Below, piece after piece: positions 11,826 to 12,977 of a stretch of DNA of 12,977 nt; the stretch's first letter is position 1; every line of letters starts with the position of its first letter. A program made the position numbers and the translations under genes. Origin of the DNA: an uncultured Eubacteriales bacterium (GTDB lineage: Bacteria > Bacillota > Clostridia > UMGS1883). The stretch spans positions 1 to 12,977 of the forward strand of contig CAJJUC010000056.1 of NCBI GenBank assembly GCA_905195005.1, in the 5' to 3' direction. The notes beneath the pieces were generated by a model. That model ran no database searches. It was not told where the DNA came from and saw only the letters and a program-made list of their open reading frames with translations.

Positions 11826-12977
11826 ATGGCTATATACGAAAAATTTGTCGGCGCAAAGCGCGAGGATTTCCTTTCACTTGCCGACGCTCAGAGAAACTAT
11901 AAACTTACATGGAACGAGGACTTTAACTTTGCATACGATGTTGTTGACGAGCTTGCAAGAACAAAGCCCGACAAGCTTGCCATGATATGGGTCGGCGCGG
12001 ACGGAGAGGAAAAGCGCTTTACCTTTAAGGACATGTCGCGCGAATCAAACCGTGCGGCAAACTATTTCAAGTACCTCGGTATCAGAAAGGGCGACATAGT
12101 TCTTCTTGTTCTGCGCCGCAGCTACTATTTCTGGTTCTGCCTGCTCGGGCTGCATAAAATCGGCGCTGTTGCCGTGAGCGCAACCGACATGCTTAAGGCT
12201 AAGGACTATGTTTACCGCTGCAACATGGCAGGTATAAAATATGCGATAATCACAGGTCACGGCGATGCTGCCGAGTCCTTTGAGGAGCGCGCAAGCGAGT
12301 ATACCACCATAAAGAAAAAGCTTGTAACAATGCATAAAAAGCCCGGTCCCGACTGGATTGATTTCGAGGAGGGCTTCGCCGCAGCCGACACCGATTGGGT
12401 TCGCCCCACAGGCGACCACGGAACAAAGGCTGACGACACAATGCTGCTTGCATTCACATCTGGCACAAGCGGTTACCCCAAAATGCTCACGCACGATTTC
12501 CGCTATCCGCTCGGTCATATCATGACGGCATTGTTCTGGCAGCAGGTTGTTGACGGCGGCTTGCATTTCTCAATCTCTGACACAGGCTGGCTTAAAGCTT
12601 ACTGGGGTAAGATATACGGTCAGTGGCTCGGTGAAAGCGCCGTGTTTGTTTATGATTTTGAACGCTTCGACCCTGAGGACATTCTCTCCAAGCTCGAAAA
12701 GTACAAAATCACAACCTTCTGCGTGCCGCCGACAATGTATCGCATGATGCTTCAGCACGATGTTAAGAAGTATGACCTTTCTTCTCTCACCCACTGCTGC
12801 ACGGCAGGTGAAGCGCTCAATCCCGAAATATACAACAAGTGGCTTGAAGCAACGGGACTTAAGCTGTACGAAGGCTTCGGTCAAAGTGAAACAACGGTAT
12901 GCATTGCAACCATCAAACCGTGGATGGAGCCTGTTCCCGGTGCAATCGGTCTGCCGATTCCCGGAATGGATATTCAT
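11826..12977 (+). CDS. AMP-forming acyl-CoA synthetase (acetyl/medium-chain type), 3' end cut by window
   Basis: An open frame of 384 codons runs from ATG 11826 to the window edge. It encodes the N-terminal two thirds of a second ANL-superfamily acid-CoA ligase. The P-loop reads FTSGTSGYPKM (210-220), which with the following THD resembles the ACSM/medium-chain acyl-CoA synthetase group. SDTGWLKAYWGKIYG, the VPPTMYRMM strand, CTAGEALNP and GFGQSE (350-355) follow in order. The C-terminal domain with the catalytic lysine is off the window. GGGGG at 11812-11816 is nine bases before the ATG. It differs clearly from the synthetase half of the fusion at 4408, so the operon carries two unrelated acid-activating ligases, perhaps for different chain types. 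It is 25 bases after the XRE-cupin gene, a pairing that suggests shared control. Confidence 0.93.
   Translation, partial: MAIYEKFVGAKREDFLSLADAQRNYKLTWNEDFNFAYDVVDELARTKPDKLAMIWVGADGEEKRFTFKDMSRESNRAANYFKYLGIRKGDIVLLVLRRSYYFWFCLLGLHKIGAVAVSATDMLKAKDYVYRCNMAGIKYAIITGHGDAAESFEERASEYTTIKKKLVTMHKKPGPDWIDFEEGFAAADTDWVRPTGDHGTKADDTMLLAFTSGTSGYPKMLTHDFRYPLGHIMTALFWQQVVDGGLHFSISDTGWLKAYWGKIYGQWLGESAVFVYDFERFDPEDILSKLEKYKITTFCVPPTMYRMMLQHDVKKYDLSSLTHCCTAGEALNPEIYNKWLEATGLKLYEGFGQSETTVCIATIKPWMEPVPGAIGLPIPGMDIH

Noticed and set aside
1..12977. CRISPR arrays, insertion sequences, tRNA genes or phage-type genes
   Set aside because: I found no direct-repeat arrays, transposase-like proteins, terminal inverted repeats or tRNA-like cloverleaf in the only gap above 300 bases, and the remaining gaps are 30 bases or shorter.

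Overview
The window looks like a chromosomal segment of an anaerobic low-to-mid GC Firmicute of the class Clostridia, possibly an Oscillospiraceae-type gut or rumen bacterium. The reasons are the nrnA-truB-ribF order, strong AGGAGG-type ribosome binding sites, ferredoxin-dependent 2-oxoacid metabolism and the style of the proteins. This placement is inference, as no rRNA or marker search was possible. All convincing genes lie on the plus strand and there is no sign of mobile DNA.

Region 1 (1-2678) is the end of a housekeeping operon: a DHH phosphoesterase of the NrnA type (cut by the window edge), truB and ribF. Each overlaps the next by four bases (ATGA).

Region 2 (2679-3016) is a 338-base gap that is not empty. 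It holds a sigma-70 promoter with perfect -35 and -10 boxes and a 17-base spacer, then a 33-codon reading frame with nine isoleucine codons (eight within codons 10-22), then a 12-bp hairpin with a T-run. Two alternative pairings can be drawn by eye (2834-2842 with 2875-2883, and 2873-2879 with 2908-2914). The second would break the base of the terminator. Together this has the layout of a ribosome-mediated transcription attenuator, with a leader peptide that senses isoleucine supply.

Region 3 (3017 to the right edge) is one tightly packed operon. In order it holds: a LeuA-like protein that has lost the metal-binding residues but kept the regulatory domain; an 819-residue fusion of a xylose-isomerase-like TIM barrel to an AMP-forming acyl-CoA synthetase; a branched-chain aminotransferase; a P-loop ATPase; four subunits of a 2-oxoacid:ferredoxin oxidoreductase of the VOR type; an XRE-cupin regulator; and a second AMP-forming acyl-CoA ligase that runs off the window.

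The simplest joint reading is a pathway linking branched short-chain acids, their CoA thioesters, 2-oxoacids and valine, leucine or isoleucine. Two ATP-consuming ligases, together with an attenuator that would switch the operon on when isoleucine is scarce, favour the assimilatory direction: acid to acyl-CoA, reductive carboxylation by VOR, then transamination. That is a hypothesis built from context, since the same enzymes can also run as amino-acid degradation.
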